NCBI RefSeq assembly: GCF_017312725.1
Contig: NZ_BOPO01000127.1
Coordinates: forward strand, 1-64,000
DNA length: 64,000 bases
Direction: 5' to 3'
DNA from: Actinocatenispora comari
Lineage (GTDB): Bacteria; Actinomycetota; Actinomycetes; Mycobacteriales; Micromonosporaceae
The notes under the pieces were generated by a model. The model ran no database searches and was not told where the DNA came from. It worked only from the letters and a program-made list of their open reading frames with translations. Below are positions 37,640 through 46,663 of the stretch, one piece after another. The stretch's first letter is position 1, and each line of letters starts with the position of its first letter. Both the position numbers and the translations under genes were made by a program.

Positions 37640-38566
37640 TCAGGCGGTGAGCAGGGCGAGCTCGGCCGTCAGCAGGTCGGTGAGACGGTCGTGGCGGCCG
37701 TCGTGGCGCGCGATCCCCCGGCTCGGGCCCTCGGTGATCATCAGTACGTAGAGGTGCAGCCGGTACAGCGAGAGCCGGGTCCGGGCCGCCGCGTCGAACG
37801 GCCCCGGCCGGTAGCCGCGCAGGAACGGGTGGTCCGGCTCGTCCTCGATGCGCCGGAACAGCGCCGGGGACACGAGATCCAGCAACGGATCCCCGTACAG
37901 GTACCGCTCGCCGTCGACCAGGCCGGCGAGCCCGCCGGCCGGGGACACCAGTACGTTGCCGTCCCACAGGTCGAAGTGCAGCAACGCCGGCCGGGTCACC
38001 GCGGCGAGCACACCGCGGTGGCGTTCGAGCACCCCGTCGAGCGGCGGCAGCGGCACGTTCCACTCCGCGGCGTCCGCCCGCAGCGCCGCCACGATCGCGC
38101 CGAACGCGGTCGGCCAGTCCGCCCCGGACGGCCGGTCGCCGGAATAACCGAAGTACGGCCCGGAGATGCCGTGCACCGCGGCGATCGCGGCGCCCAGCTC
38201 GGTACGCGCCCGCCGCGCGTCCCCGCCGGTCAGCGGCCGACCCGGCAGCAGCGTCGTGATGATCCAGCCGTCGCTCGCCGCCAACACCGACGGCACCGGC
38301 ACCCCGGGCACCCGCTCGCCGACCAGCCGGAAGTACTCCGCCTCGGCCGGGATCAGCCCCCGCTCGTACCGGAGGAGCCGCGTCCCGGGTGGCGGCCCCA
38401 CCTTGACCACGACGTCCCGGCCGTCGGCCAACGACACCCGCCAGACGGCGGCGAACGTACCGCCGCTCAACTCCACCGCGTCGACGACGTCGACCGCGCC
38501 CAACCCGTCGACCACCATCGCCGCGACCTCGGCCCGCGACAACACCACCTGAGTCGGACTCCGCAC
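37640..38566 (-). CDS. APH-type phosphotransferase
   Basis: 308 aa from GTG at 38566; TTG at 38572 is in frame. It is an aminoglycoside/choline-kinase fold: TFAAVWRVSLADGRDVVVKVGP (ATP Lys), IPAEAEYFRLVGERVPGVPVP, WIITTLLPGRPL (hinge), LLHFDLWDGNVLVS (catalytic loop) and GLVDGERYLYGDPLLDL (metal Asp). Substrate unknown; similarity to resistance enzymes is at fold level. It is divergent from a second phosphotransferase of the same type. Confidence 0.9.
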   Translation of the reverse strand: MRSPTQVVLSRAEVAAMVVDGLGAVDVVDAVELSGGTFAAVWRVSLADGRDVVVKVGPPPGTRLLRYERGLIPAEAEYFRLVGERVPGVPVPSVLAASDGWIITTLLPGRPLTGGDARRARTELGAAIAAVHGISGPYFGYSGDRPSGADWPTAFGAIVAALRADAAEWNVPLPPLDGVLERHRGVLAAVTRPALLHFDLWDGNVLVSPAGGLAGLVDGERYLYGDPLLDLVSPALFRRIEDEPDHPFLRGYRPGPFDAAARTRLSLYRLHLYVLMITEGPSRGIARHDGRHDRLTDLLTAELALLTA

Positions 38567-38638
38567 CCCCAAACCCTATGCCGCCCATGGCGGCGGGGCT
38601 TCCGATCTGGTGTGCGGCCGTCGGTACCGTTGCTTCGC

Positions 38639-39568
38639 ATGACCGACGCCGAGATCGAGGTCACCGCCGAGCTGGTCCGTGAGCTGCTGTGGGAGCAACA
38701 TCCCGACCTGGCCGGGCTGGCCATCCGCGAGGTGCCGGGCGGCTGGGGCAACCAGATGTGGCGCCTCGGCGACGAGCTGTCCGTGCGCATGCAGCGCATG
38801 GACGCCACGCCGGAGTACCAGCTCAAGGAGCGGCGGTGGCTGCCGGTGCTGGCTCCGCGGCTGCCGCTGCCGGTACCGACGCCGGTGCGGTTCGGGGAGC
38901 CGTCCGCGCGTTTCCCGAAGCACTGGACCGTGATGACCTGGGTACCCGGCGAGCCGCTGGACGACGGCTCGATCGACCGCGGCGCCCACGCGGCCGACAC
39001 CCTGGCGGGCTTCCTCCGCGCGCTGCACGTCGAGGCACCCGCCGACGCGCCGGTTGCCACCGACCGCGGTGCCCATCCCCGGGACTGTACGGGCGGCTTC
39101 GAGCACTTCCTCCAGGCCGTTGCGGTGGCGTCGATGCCCCGCCGCGGTGACCTCGCGCCCGACGACATCGTCGCCGAGGTCCGATCCGTCTGGGACGACG
39201 CCGTCGCGGCGGATCCGTGGGCGGGACCGCCGGTGTGGGTGCACGGCGACCTGCATCCCGCGAACGTCGTCGTCTCGGCCGGAACGCTCGCCGGCGTCGT
39301 CGACTTCGGCTCCCTGTTCGCCGGCGACCCGGCCTGGGACCTGGCCGCCGCCTGGCTGCTGCTCCCCGCGGGCACCGCCGCCCGGTTCTTCGACGGGTAC
39401 GCGGCTGCCGACGAGGCGACGATCCGCCGCGCCCGCGGACTGGCCGCCCTGAAGTGCCTCTTCCTGATGCTGATGGGCCAGAACGGCGTCCGCGGCCTCC
39501 CCGGCGGCAAGCCGCACTGGCTCCCCGCCGGCCAGGCCGCCCTCGACCGCGTGCTGGCCGGCGTCTGA
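38639..39568 (+). CDS. APH-type phosphotransferase
   Basis: 309 aa from ATG 38639. ATP and substrate motifs: GGWGNQMWRLGDELSVRMQRM, LPLPVPTPVRFG, WTVMTWVPGEPL (hinge), VWVHGDLHPANVVVS (catalytic loop) and GVVDFGSLFAGDPAWDLA (metal Asp), then a CLFLMLMGQNGVRGLPGG tail. It belongs to the same family as the divergent neighbour, but with little close identity. A macrolide- or aminoglycoside-type substrate is possible but not shown. Confidence 0.92.
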   Translation: MTDAEIEVTAELVRELLWEQHPDLAGLAIREVPGGWGNQMWRLGDELSVRMQRMDATPEYQLKERRWLPVLAPRLPLPVPTPVRFGEPSARFPKHWTVMTWVPGEPLDDGSIDRGAHAADTLAGFLRALHVEAPADAPVATDRGAHPRDCTGGFEHFLQAVAVASMPRRGDLAPDDIVAEVRSVWDDAVAADPWAGPPVWVHGDLHPANVVVSAGTLAGVVDFGSLFAGDPAWDLAAAWLLLPAGTAARFFDGYAAADEATIRRARGLAALKCLFLMLMGQNGVRGLPGGKPHWLPAGQAALDRVLAGV

Positions 39569-39678
39569 CCGATGCTCCTTCGATCCGCCGGAGTCGCGAA
39601 CCGCCAACCCGATCCGCGCTCAAGACCCTGCGCATCCACCTGGCGGGTACCGACGCACCCCGGTTTCGTGCGGGCGCG

Positions 39679-40272
39679 TCACGGTTGGTCGAGCTGGCGC
39701 GCCGTCTCGTGGTGGAAGGCGACGAGCTGGTCGATCGGAATCGGGGTTCGGGACGCGGTGGCGAGGTTCTGGCCCTCGACGGACCAGGGCGGTGGCCAGG
39801 TGTGGATACCTTGGTTCGGTTGCAGGGCGGACACCTCGTCCTCCCACCCCGGCCATCGGAGGCTCTCGTAGAAGCGGGTGAGCGAGCCGGCGAGGACGGC
39901 ACCGAGCCAGTCGGCATACCCGGTACCGAGGTCCTGCCAGCCGAGGTCGTCCGGGCCGAAGTAGTGCACCGTCGGAGCCTCCGCCGGCTGCGCTGGCCGC
40001 CAGGCGAACTGCCCACCCAGTACGTCGTGCGCGATCACCAGCGTCCTGGTGGCGGGGTCGGCGACGGTGGTGACGTCGGGCAGCGTGTCGGTACCGCCTC
40101 CGTTGACGCGCAGCCAGCCGTGGTCGACGAGCAGCCCACCGCTGTGCCGGGTGAGCGCTCCAAGCCAGGACCGTACGGTGATCCCCAGCGTCGCCAGGCA
40201 CCGTTCCGCCCGCGCGTCGTTGTTGGGTAACAGGGCGGTCGGGTAGGGCGCTGCTGCGATGGCGGCCCGCAC
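39679..40272 (-). CDS. DUF2625 family protein
   Basis: 197 aa from ATG at 40272. DUF2625 features: CLATLGITVRSWLGALTRHSGGLLVDHGWLRVNGGG and VIAHDVLGGQFAW, then VHYFGPDDLGWQDLGTGYADWLGAVLAGSLTRFYESLRWPGWE. The family is of unknown function and sometimes lies near toxin-immunity genes, but no toxin is seen here. Confidence 0.85.
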   Translation of the reverse strand: MRAAIAAAPYPTALLPNNDARAERCLATLGITVRSWLGALTRHSGGLLVDHGWLRVNGGGTDTLPDVTTVADPATRTLVIAHDVLGGQFAWRPAQPAEAPTVHYFGPDDLGWQDLGTGYADWLGAVLAGSLTRFYESLRWPGWEDEVSALQPNQGIHTWPPPWSVEGQNLATASRTPIPIDQLVAFHHETARQLDQP

Positions 40273-40385
40273 CTCGGGTCAGGCGGAGTCGGTCACGGCA
40301 GTGAGCGTGGCACATCCGTTCGCGCACGGCGTCCCGCCGGATGCGGTGCCCGCCGGCCCGACGACCCCGGATGGCCGGGCCGCGC

Positions 40386-40892
40386 TCACGGCTTGGGCTC
40401 GTGGTACTCGCGCCAGGGCAGTTCGCGAGGGTGCGTGGGTCGTTTGCCGGCGATGAGGTCGGCGAGCAGCGGGGCCAGGCCGTGCGGGTACACGAGATCG
40501 TTGGTGGTGGCGAGGTCGGTCAGCTGCCACCAGCGGTGGCCGGCGTGTTCGCTGCGCTCGTGCGGTGTCTGGCCGCGGATGTCGACGGTGTGGGTGCGGA
40601 TGCGGAGGAAGAAGAAGTCGTCGCGGTACAGCCCCGCGACCCCGCCGAGTTCGTCCCGGCCGGCGGTGACGGCGACGGGCTGCCCCAGGTTCGTTGCGGC
40701 GGTGGCGAGGCCGATCTCTTCCCGGAGTTCCCGGGCGGCGGCCTGCGGCAGGGTCTCGCCGGGTTCGACACCGCCGCCCGGCGTGACCCATCCGGCGCTG
40801 GTCGGTGCCCGGAAGCGCAGGAGCAGGACCCGATCGTTCGCGTCGACCACCAACACGCGCGCCGACCGTCGGGTGTACGGGCCATTTAGCAC
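40386..40892 (-). CDS. Nudix hydrolase
   Basis: 168 aa from the start at 40892 (MLNGPYTRRSARVLVVD). Nudix box GGGVEPGETLPQAAARELREEIGL (key residues G, E, RELREEIG). A C-terminal part of 60 residues, HRWWQLTDLATTNDLVYPHGLAPLLADLIAG, is usual for the Nudix branch acting on larger nucleotides. Substrate unknown. It is the last intact chromosomal gene left of the island. Confidence 0.92.
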   Translation of the reverse strand: MLNGPYTRRSARVLVVDANDRVLLLRFRAPTSAGWVTPGGGVEPGETLPQAAARELREEIGLATAATNLGQPVAVTAGRDELGGVAGLYRDDFFFLRIRTHTVDIRGQTPHERSEHAGHRWWQLTDLATTNDLVYPHGLAPLLADLIAGKRPTHPRELPWREYHEPKP

Positions 40893-41029
40893 CCCGCGAC
40901 CCTACGACGTACCCCCGCCCAGGCCGACCGGTGCCGCCCGGCGCGTGCCGGGCCTCCGCGGCGGCCTCGACGACGTGACGGCGCGGCACGCCGTGGTGAC
41001 CGAGATCGGAAAGCCGGCGCCGCACGTTG

Positions 41030-41240
41030 ATCGGGAAGCCGCCGCCGCACGGTCACGACCTGCCGCACACGGCCGACACGCTGGCGTCGTCGGAGGCGGG
41101 CCTTCAGGCGCCGTTGGCGCGGGAGCGCATGAACGCTGATCTACCAGTACGCGGGTCCGTGAGCGCACCGGGCCATCGCCGAGGCGCTCTCCCGGCGGCG
41201 CGGGCGGCAAGCCGCGCGACCCGCCCGCGGGTGCACTGGT
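41030..41240 (+). pseudogene. Decayed tyrosine integrase, C-terminal fragment
   Basis: In one frame PHGHDLPHTADTLASSEAG matches the H-D-L-R-H-T box of actinobacterial phage-type integrases, with Arg changed to Pro. After a frame change, LIYQYAGP, a stop, then AHRAIAEALSRR match the LIYQHA...AIAEAL end that carries the catalytic Tyr. Frameshifts and the stop make it non-functional. It points 5' to 3' toward the left attachment repeat, as integrase genes do. The surrounding 40893-41649 gap has no intact gene. Confidence 0.65.
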
Positions 41241-41463
41241 GCCGACAGGCTGGCGCAAGACCAATCAAAGGAGGTCGCCAGGGCGAGAGCCCGGCCAGCG
41301 GTCTCCTTCCCAGGGCGGAGCGCAGTAGCCGGGTGGAGACACGGAGCGCCGCGTCGTGCCCTTCAGCGATCGCGGGCCACGCGATGGGGGTGCCGGGGGC
41401 GGAGCCCGCCGGTGCGGGGTCTGGGGCTGCGCCCCCAGAAGGCGTGGCGAGCGATGAAGGCTC

Positions 41464-41536
41464 GCGCTTTCCGCAAGCACACGTGCCGAATCGCGAGCGG
41501 GTGACGGGAATCGAACCCGCACTGTCAGCTTGGGAA
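41464..41536 (-). repeat. Left attachment site, partial tRNA-Gly copy
   Basis: 73 bases identical to 49542-49614. Bases 41496-41536 are the 3' 41 nt of the tRNA-Gly (from the anticodon loop to the discriminator); the 5' part is missing. A looser match continues left to about 41373. Confidence 0.88.
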
Positions 41537-41649
41537 CCGCACCACGATCAACGATCAAGCCCCTGACCAGCGCATCCATCTGGCCGCTACCGGCCTGGAC
41601 TACCCCTCGTTGGCCACCCCGAATGGCACGCCAATGGCACGCGCGGGCA

Positions 41650-42276
41650 TCAGCGCCACTTGGAAGGACGGTGGTACGTCTGGCCGGTCTTAGGGTCGGT
41701 CACGACCGCGGGGAGCAGCGAGTTGCGGATGTCGGCCTGGGCGAGGGTGAACGTCGATGCGAGCGTCCTCAACTCGTGGCTCTGGCGCCTGGGCGGGAAC
41801 GCCGCGATGACTCCGAGGTGATTGCCAAGGTTGGTTGCAACCGTGCGAGCGGTGCGTATGGCGGGGCACAGGTCGGAATCGGCGCTGATGATCAGGGCCA
41901 TGTCGGAGACGGCCTGGGCGGCGTCGGCGACGAGGGAGACCGCGATGTTGACGTCGGTCTCCTTCTCCTCGTAGCTGGTCCACGTCGCGCCGCATGATCG
42001 GCACCGCTGGTTCTTGGACTGGTACCGGCCGCGGACGATCTGGACGTCGGCGCCGTTGTGTGCTTCGAGCGCGGCGAGGTAGGCACGCTGGCGGGCCTCG
42101 GCGGGCGGATCGTCACGGACCATGGCAGTGAAGTACCGGACGGCGGTGATGCTGTCTCGTGGCCGGAGCCGTCGCACCAACGCTGGCAGGTCCAGCCAGA
42201 GGTAGCGGTGTTGGTAGCGGGCGCGCAGGCCGTGGTACAGGTTGAAGCCGTCGATGTAGGCGGTGACGGTCGCCAC
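41650..42276 (-). CDS. NYN-domain (PIN-like) nuclease
   Basis: 208 aa from GTG at 42276, behind GGAGGACCA. NYN/LabA-type fold: VTAYIDGFNLYHGLRAR (first Asp and Asn), VRYFTAMVRDDP, a middle EEKETDVNIAVSLVADAA (acidic pair) and ALIISADSDLCPAIRTA (S-D-S-D-like last Asp). A CRSCG knuckle before the EEKETD motif may hold zinc. These are metal-dependent RNases. In an island, a defence or toxin role is possible, but the family is also found in RNA turnover. Right after the left att site. Confidence 0.9.
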   Translation of the reverse strand: MATVTAYIDGFNLYHGLRARYQHRYLWLDLPALVRRLRPRDSITAVRYFTAMVRDDPPAEARQRAYLAALEAHNGADVQIVRGRYQSKNQRCRSCGATWTSYEEKETDVNIAVSLVADAAQAVSDMALIISADSDLCPAIRTARTVATNLGNHLGVIAAFPPRRQSHELRTLASTFTLAQADIRNSLLPAVVTDPKTGQTYHRPSKWR

Positions 42277-42356
42277 TGGTCCTCCGCGATGTCCTCGAAC
42301 GTCCGATTGGACAAGACGGCACTCTAGACCCTGGCAACGACACGTCGGCGGTGCGC

Positions 42357-42424
42357 TATGATTAGACCAACTCCGCTGGGGGTCTCGTACCTTCAGCCTG
42401 ACGGCCCCGCCTCGGCGGGGCCGT
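42357..42424 (+). ncRNA. Candidate small RNA: promoter -10 followed by hairpin
   Basis: A perfect TATGAT (42357-42362) is followed about 40 bases later by a 10-bp perfect stem (ACGGCCCCGC 42401-42410, complement 42415-42424), tetraloop CTCG, then CGTTGT. A transcript of about 55 nt would fit. It is divergent from the NYN gene. No coding is seen in the 42277-43075 gap otherwise. Existence of an RNA is inference. Confidence 0.35.
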
Positions 42425-43075
42425 CGTTGTATGCGGCCCCGCTCACAGATCGCAGTAGAGCGGTCGGCGAAGTTGACAGCGCCCACAGCATCCGTGCCAA
42501 GCTGGCCCTGGGCTTGGGCCGGCTTGGCGTCGATCGCCCGGGAGCACGGATCACGGTGACCGCGCAGGGCGATCGCAGGCGGTGCCCCGATTCGATCCTC
42601 TGGTCTTGGCTACCGGACAACGTGATGGGCGGCGGTTCGGCGGCGGCGCTCCGGCCCCGTAGGCGTCAGCCGAAGGGGCCGGGCCTTACCGCCGTCGGGC
42701 CGCCGCCGCGCCGCGCTCGCGCGGCGCCTTGATCATGTAGAGAACGAATCGGCAGTACAGCGACTTACAACGGACCTACGCGATTCCCAAGAGGCGTGAG
42801 GTCACGTTAAGCCACCACGGATCGTCACCGACGAGATCGGGAACAGGCATCTGGTTGGTCGGACCGTAGCCCTGCGGAGGGCTCCCACGAACCCAACATA
42901 GCGACGTGGAGCCATGACAACCAACCATAACGTGGACAACATGTCGGATAGCCGTCAGATGGTGGTGGATGGGATGTCTGCACTGTGAGAGTTAGCGTGT
43001 GCCGCCGCCGAGAAGATCGCAGATCAGACAGTTCGCCACTCAGCAATGAAGCTACCAAGCCCGCGGAGAGTCACG

Positions 43076-43603
43076 ATGGATTTAGGCTTTGGCGCCGCGC
43101 TTGCGGCAACAATTTCCCCGACGTTTACGTTTCTATATGGGCGCCTTACCGCGCTACTAGATCGGGGCAAACGAGACGCAACAGTCGAGAGCACGCCGGA
43201 GGAAATTGATACGCCCGGAGTTCTGGAGGGCCAGCTCGAACCGCTAATTGTTGACGAGGCAATGCTGTCCGAACGGTGGCACGACCTGCAAGTACTCGCC
43301 GCCACGCTCGGCAGCTATGAAAGGAATCCGGAACGGATTAGCGCAGATGATGACGACCTGATAGCAAGCCTGAATTCTTTAAGACTGGCTCTTGAAGCAA
43401 TTTACGAGCAGCGCTTCACATTCCGTGGTGAGTCGCGCGAGAGAAGCGGTACAAAGATCTCTCAGAAAGTCGACAGGATCACTGGAAGCGTAATTGGCAA
43501 GTATGGAATCGCCTCCGAAAGCGATCTAGAGGTGCGCCAGTCCTCTAATGAGGTTGGTCCCGGTGGCTCAATGATCGGCGTATGGACTGATCAGCCGCAG
43601 TAA
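43076..43603 (+). CDS. Unrecognised small protein, first gene of island operon
   Basis: 175 aa from ATG 43076, chosen for GGAGAG 7 bases upstream; ATG 43046 is in frame but lacks one. A weakly hydrophobic N-terminus (LGFGAALAATISPTFTFLYG) could anchor it in the membrane. The rest is helical and charged (SERWHDLQVLAATLGSYERN, DDDLIASLNSLRLALEAIYEQRF). Base composition and codons (many A/T third positions) are unlike the chromosome. Followed after 64 bases by the large protein. Family not recognised. Confidence 0.8.
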   Translation: MDLGFGAALAATISPTFTFLYGRLTALLDRGKRDATVESTPEEIDTPGVLEGQLEPLIVDEAMLSERWHDLQVLAATLGSYERNPERISADDDDLIASLNSLRLALEAIYEQRFTFRGESRERSGTKISQKVDRITGSVIGKYGIASESDLEVRQSSNEVGPGGSMIGVWTDQPQ

Positions 43604-43667
43604 ATGCGTTGCGATTGAAGTTTGCCTACAGGAGCCATGGGGCACGACCGCACCTTTTGGAGAAACT

Positions 43668-45926
43668 GTGGACGACGAGATTGGCCCGAATTCCCTTAAC
43701 GGCACCGCGCGATACCCTGCGGAGGCGGTCGAGTCGACACCCAATCCGCCGCCACAGCCGGTTCCAGATCCGCGTCAAGCAGGAAGATCAAGTACGTATA
43801 GTGACCCGGATAAGCGAATAGGATCTGTTTCTGAAACGTCGACCAGTAGTGGCGACCTGAGCGCTGATGCGCTGACTAATCGGTCTAGTAATACACAGCG
43901 CATAGGGGCCAATTACGGGTATGCCGCAAACGTCCTCACGATCGTTCGGCGCAGCCTTGATGAGATCTTGCTTCCAAACAGTTATGTTGAACGCAGCGTC
44001 CGCTATTTTGTAGAGCCACACGGGTTCGTCGAAGCGAAGCGGATCCTCAACGATCGCCGAGTACTTGTATTGGTGTCTGATCCGGACCGTGGGCGGCACG
44101 ATGCGGCGTTGAATGCGCTAGATTCTATGGGCGGCCTGGCGATTCGTGAAGTCAAACGTGAGCCAGGCGAGTCGGTGCGGATCACCGAGATCCCAACGCG
44201 ATCGAATGCTGGATGGATCCTCGATCTTAGGCAGGACGAGACCGTCCCTTCTTCGCTTGGACGTGACCTCGCTTCGCCAGAAACGCGCCAAACGCTAGAG
44301 GTCAGCAAATCCTATTTGATAGTCATACTCTCTCCGCGCCTCTGGAACGAATGTAGCGCAGGGGGGAATAGTCTCCAGCACTACTTGAGGCGTCCATCAG
44401 CCCTGAGTATCATCCAGCGACGCTTGAACGGACATCTCCCAGAGGATGTTATTCACCGCTGGCTGGGGGATGAGAGAATCCGTCAGCGTCTCGCGGACGC
44501 AACGCCAACTGATGCGCTTGAGTGGGTCTCGCGAATCCTAGAAGTGCAGGCCATTCCTAATTCCACGTTGACATTGCCAAAGAGTCTTGAGAGCGATCCG
44601 AACGAAGATGACTTCCAAGCCGCAAGAGTACGAACAGCGTTGGAAGCTGCATCGAACTGGCGCACTCATCTACTCGATTGGTACCGAAATAACGAGGATT
44701 GTCAGACGAGAGACTACCTCGTAGCTGCCGCCATATTGGAGTGGCACGGTGCGGGAGATATATTCACGGCTGCAGATAGGCTCAGCGCAGCGCTCAAGGG
44801 ACCGGCGCATAATTCATCCGGGCAACAGGGTCCAGGCGTCCTAGAGCTCATAGACAGAATCGGTGCCGAACATAATGGCACCTATTTAAAATTTGATAAA
44901 CTAGGATATAGGGAAGCTGTCTTAGATTATGTCTGGGCTGATCGCCCGCACCTACAGACAAACCTTCTGAAATGGATGTGCGACGAGTCATTGAGGGTGC
45001 CGGAGGACCCGGCGCTCTCTGATCGCGTGGTTGCGTATGTGCTTCGGTGGACTCTTCGTTCAAAAGATCTGTGTCATCTGAAGGAGGTCGCTTACTCGTG
45101 GTCGTCCTACCCTGAGTTGCGGTCGAGAGCTGTAGACCTCTTTACTGCCGCAGCCCTGGACAGCGAGCTGGGAAAGGCCGTTCGCGATCTTTTGTTGGAT
45201 TGGTCCAAGCCTGAGGCAGACGTCTCGGGTGACCTGCGTGCATTGACGGCTGAGATCTGCGGTGGCCATCTTGCATTGGTCTACAAGAAGATGATGCTTT
45301 TCAGGCTCGGGAACTTGGCCTCCATCGAAGATGACAGGATTTCCCAGGCGGCGCAACACAAGATTTCGTCTTTGTGGGATAACGTAAAGTTGCGTTCGGA
45401 GATTGTCTCACATGTTTTGCGATGGCTGAGCTCTAAGGACCGAACGATCGAAGCTGGCCGGTCGACATTCACGGTCCTGATGAGTATTAATGAACAGGAT
45501 ACACAGATTCCTGCTATACTTTCGTACGTCTCGACTAATCCCGAACAATTGGATGCGTTGGCTAGAGGGCTTCGCGTCGTGTTGGAATATTCTCCACTAG
45601 AAAGAGAAGTTTCTCTGGCATTGTGGTCATGGCTGACTGCCGCGACGAGAAATGTAGAAGTCCGCCAGATTTTCGAAAGCCTCGCAGTTGCGGCTAGTGC
45701 ACCGCGTGGGCCGAGTGATTACGATGCGCAAGCGCGAATTGCCTTGCTAGATACTGTGATTCTTTGGCTGCATAACTGTCCACACGAGAATCAGGCGGCT
45801 GCTGAACAAGTCCATAATACTGTAACTAAGAGGCTGGTAGCGTTTGATCCGTACAGAAACAGGCAGGACGTCACTGGGGCTTCACAAATTAGTTATCAGC
45901 AGAATGTGGTTCGGGATGGCCAGTGA
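43668..45926 (+). CDS. Large NTPase-like protein with degenerate P-loop, second gene of island operon
   Basis: 752 aa from GTG 43668 with TTGGAG upstream. Residues 1-85 are disordered (Pro/Ser). From about 105 the pattern YFVEPHGFVEAKRILNDRRVLVLVSDPDRGRHDAALNAL is like the entry to STAND-type ATPases, but the P-loop is broken (SDPDRGRHD in place of GxxxxGK[ST]). Next come WILDLRQDE and SYLIVILSPRLWNE, like Walker B and sensor strands. The rest (about 300-752) is all-helical, repeat-like and similar to HEAT/TPR solenoids (YVLRWTLRSKDLCHLKEVAYSW, VSHVLRWLSSKDRTIEAGRS). Low GC. Not matched to a named family. Confidence 0.85.
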   Translation: MDDEIGPNSLNGTARYPAEAVESTPNPPPQPVPDPRQAGRSSTYSDPDKRIGSVSETSTSSGDLSADALTNRSSNTQRIGANYGYAANVLTIVRRSLDEILLPNSYVERSVRYFVEPHGFVEAKRILNDRRVLVLVSDPDRGRHDAALNALDSMGGLAIREVKREPGESVRITEIPTRSNAGWILDLRQDETVPSSLGRDLASPETRQTLEVSKSYLIVILSPRLWNECSAGGNSLQHYLRRPSALSIIQRRLNGHLPEDVIHRWLGDERIRQRLADATPTDALEWVSRILEVQAIPNSTLTLPKSLESDPNEDDFQAARVRTALEAASNWRTHLLDWYRNNEDCQTRDYLVAAAILEWHGAGDIFTAADRLSAALKGPAHNSSGQQGPGVLELIDRIGAEHNGTYLKFDKLGYREAVLDYVWADRPHLQTNLLKWMCDESLRVPEDPALSDRVVAYVLRWTLRSKDLCHLKEVAYSWSSYPELRSRAVDLFTAAALDSELGKAVRDLLLDWSKPEADVSGDLRALTAEICGGHLALVYKKMMLFRLGNLASIEDDRISQAAQHKISSLWDNVKLRSEIVSHVLRWLSSKDRTIEAGRSTFTVLMSINEQDTQIPAILSYVSTNPEQLDALARGLRVVLEYSPLEREVSLALWSWLTAATRNVEVRQIFESLAVAASAPRGPSDYDAQARIALLDTVILWLHNCPHENQAAAEQVHNTVTKRLVAFDPYRNRQDVTGASQISYQQNVVRDGQ

Positions 45927-46648
45927 GGATCTTACCTTACTGGAGAGTCCATGATGCAATGGTGTATTCGACTACTCTACCGACGCGAATTCCTGGTGTG
46001 TCAGTAACTTGCCAGTTTCGCATTACGTGGTCATTCCGTGGACCTAAGCAGCGTCGTGATGCTGGCCGTTCGTGCGCGCGGTCTACGGTAGTCCAAGTCG
46101 CCCATAGTTTTTTAGGTCAGGAACTACATGATCTCTCGGCTATAGAAGTGACGGAGTGTCGCTTAAATGAAGTGTTAAGCCGCATTAGTGATACGGTTCA
46201 TAAGGATACACGTCTAGTCTCCGCACAGGCAAAAATCGCTCTGGACGCTAGGTCGATGGAAACATATAGCTCTTTTCAGAGCGACCTTCGGGCCCAGTAC
46301 CTTGCTGATTTGCAGCAGCGGCTGGAGATTGCGCGTCTAGATAGATTCAAGGCGCAGGTATTGAATAATGCCGGCAACTTGCTCTCGTATCGACTCATGC
46401 GTAACCCGGATCAGAGATTGACTGACGTAAAGAGCTCTGAGGTAAACGACTTCCTTGAAAAGCTTTCCGAGCATGACTCGTCGCTCTTCTGGGTTCGAAT
46501 CGCCAAAATCCTAGAAAGTCTGTTGAAGAACCTAACTGCTGGTCAGCGTAACGATCTTCTTCAGACGCTAAGCTTCTTTGCTCGGCGGTATGGAGGGTAC
46601 GAGGAAGGCGCTGAAGTGGAGAGGCTGAAGCGAGAGTTTCTAGATTAG
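45923..46648 (+). CDS. SPFH-like coiled protein, third gene of island operon
   Basis: 241 aa from GTG 45923, overlapping the previous stop (GTGA), so it is translationally coupled. A beta-type start (VHDAMVYSTTLPTRIPGVSVTCQFRITW) is followed by long helices (VQVAHSFLGQELHDLSAIEV, then DARSMETYSSFQSDLRAQYLADLQQRLEIARLDR). That order resembles the SPFH/band-7 fold, where the beta domain lies on a membrane and the helices form coiled coils. No membrane segment is visible. Recognition is tentative. Confidence 0.8.
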   Translation: MRILPYWRVHDAMVYSTTLPTRIPGVSVTCQFRITWSFRGPKQRRDAGRSCARSTVVQVAHSFLGQELHDLSAIEVTECRLNEVLSRISDTVHKDTRLVSAQAKIALDARSMETYSSFQSDLRAQYLADLQQRLEIARLDRFKAQVLNNAGNLLSYRLMRNPDQRLTDVKSSEVNDFLEKLSEHDSSLFWVRIAKILESLLKNLTAGQRNDLLQTLSFFARRYGGYEEGAEVERLKREFLD

Positions 46649-46663
46649 CGGATCTGGCTCGAC

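Noticed and set aside
42358-42732. Open frame of 124 codons in the island leader
   Set aside because: Runs through the hairpin, no ribosome site, Arg/Gly/Pro-rich shadow-like translation.
43609-43821. Short frame overlapping the start of the large island protein, and a 20-codon ORF at 43637 with a good ribosome site
   Set aside because: Both overlap the larger coding frame; no family support. The 20-codon ORF could be a leader but is not called.
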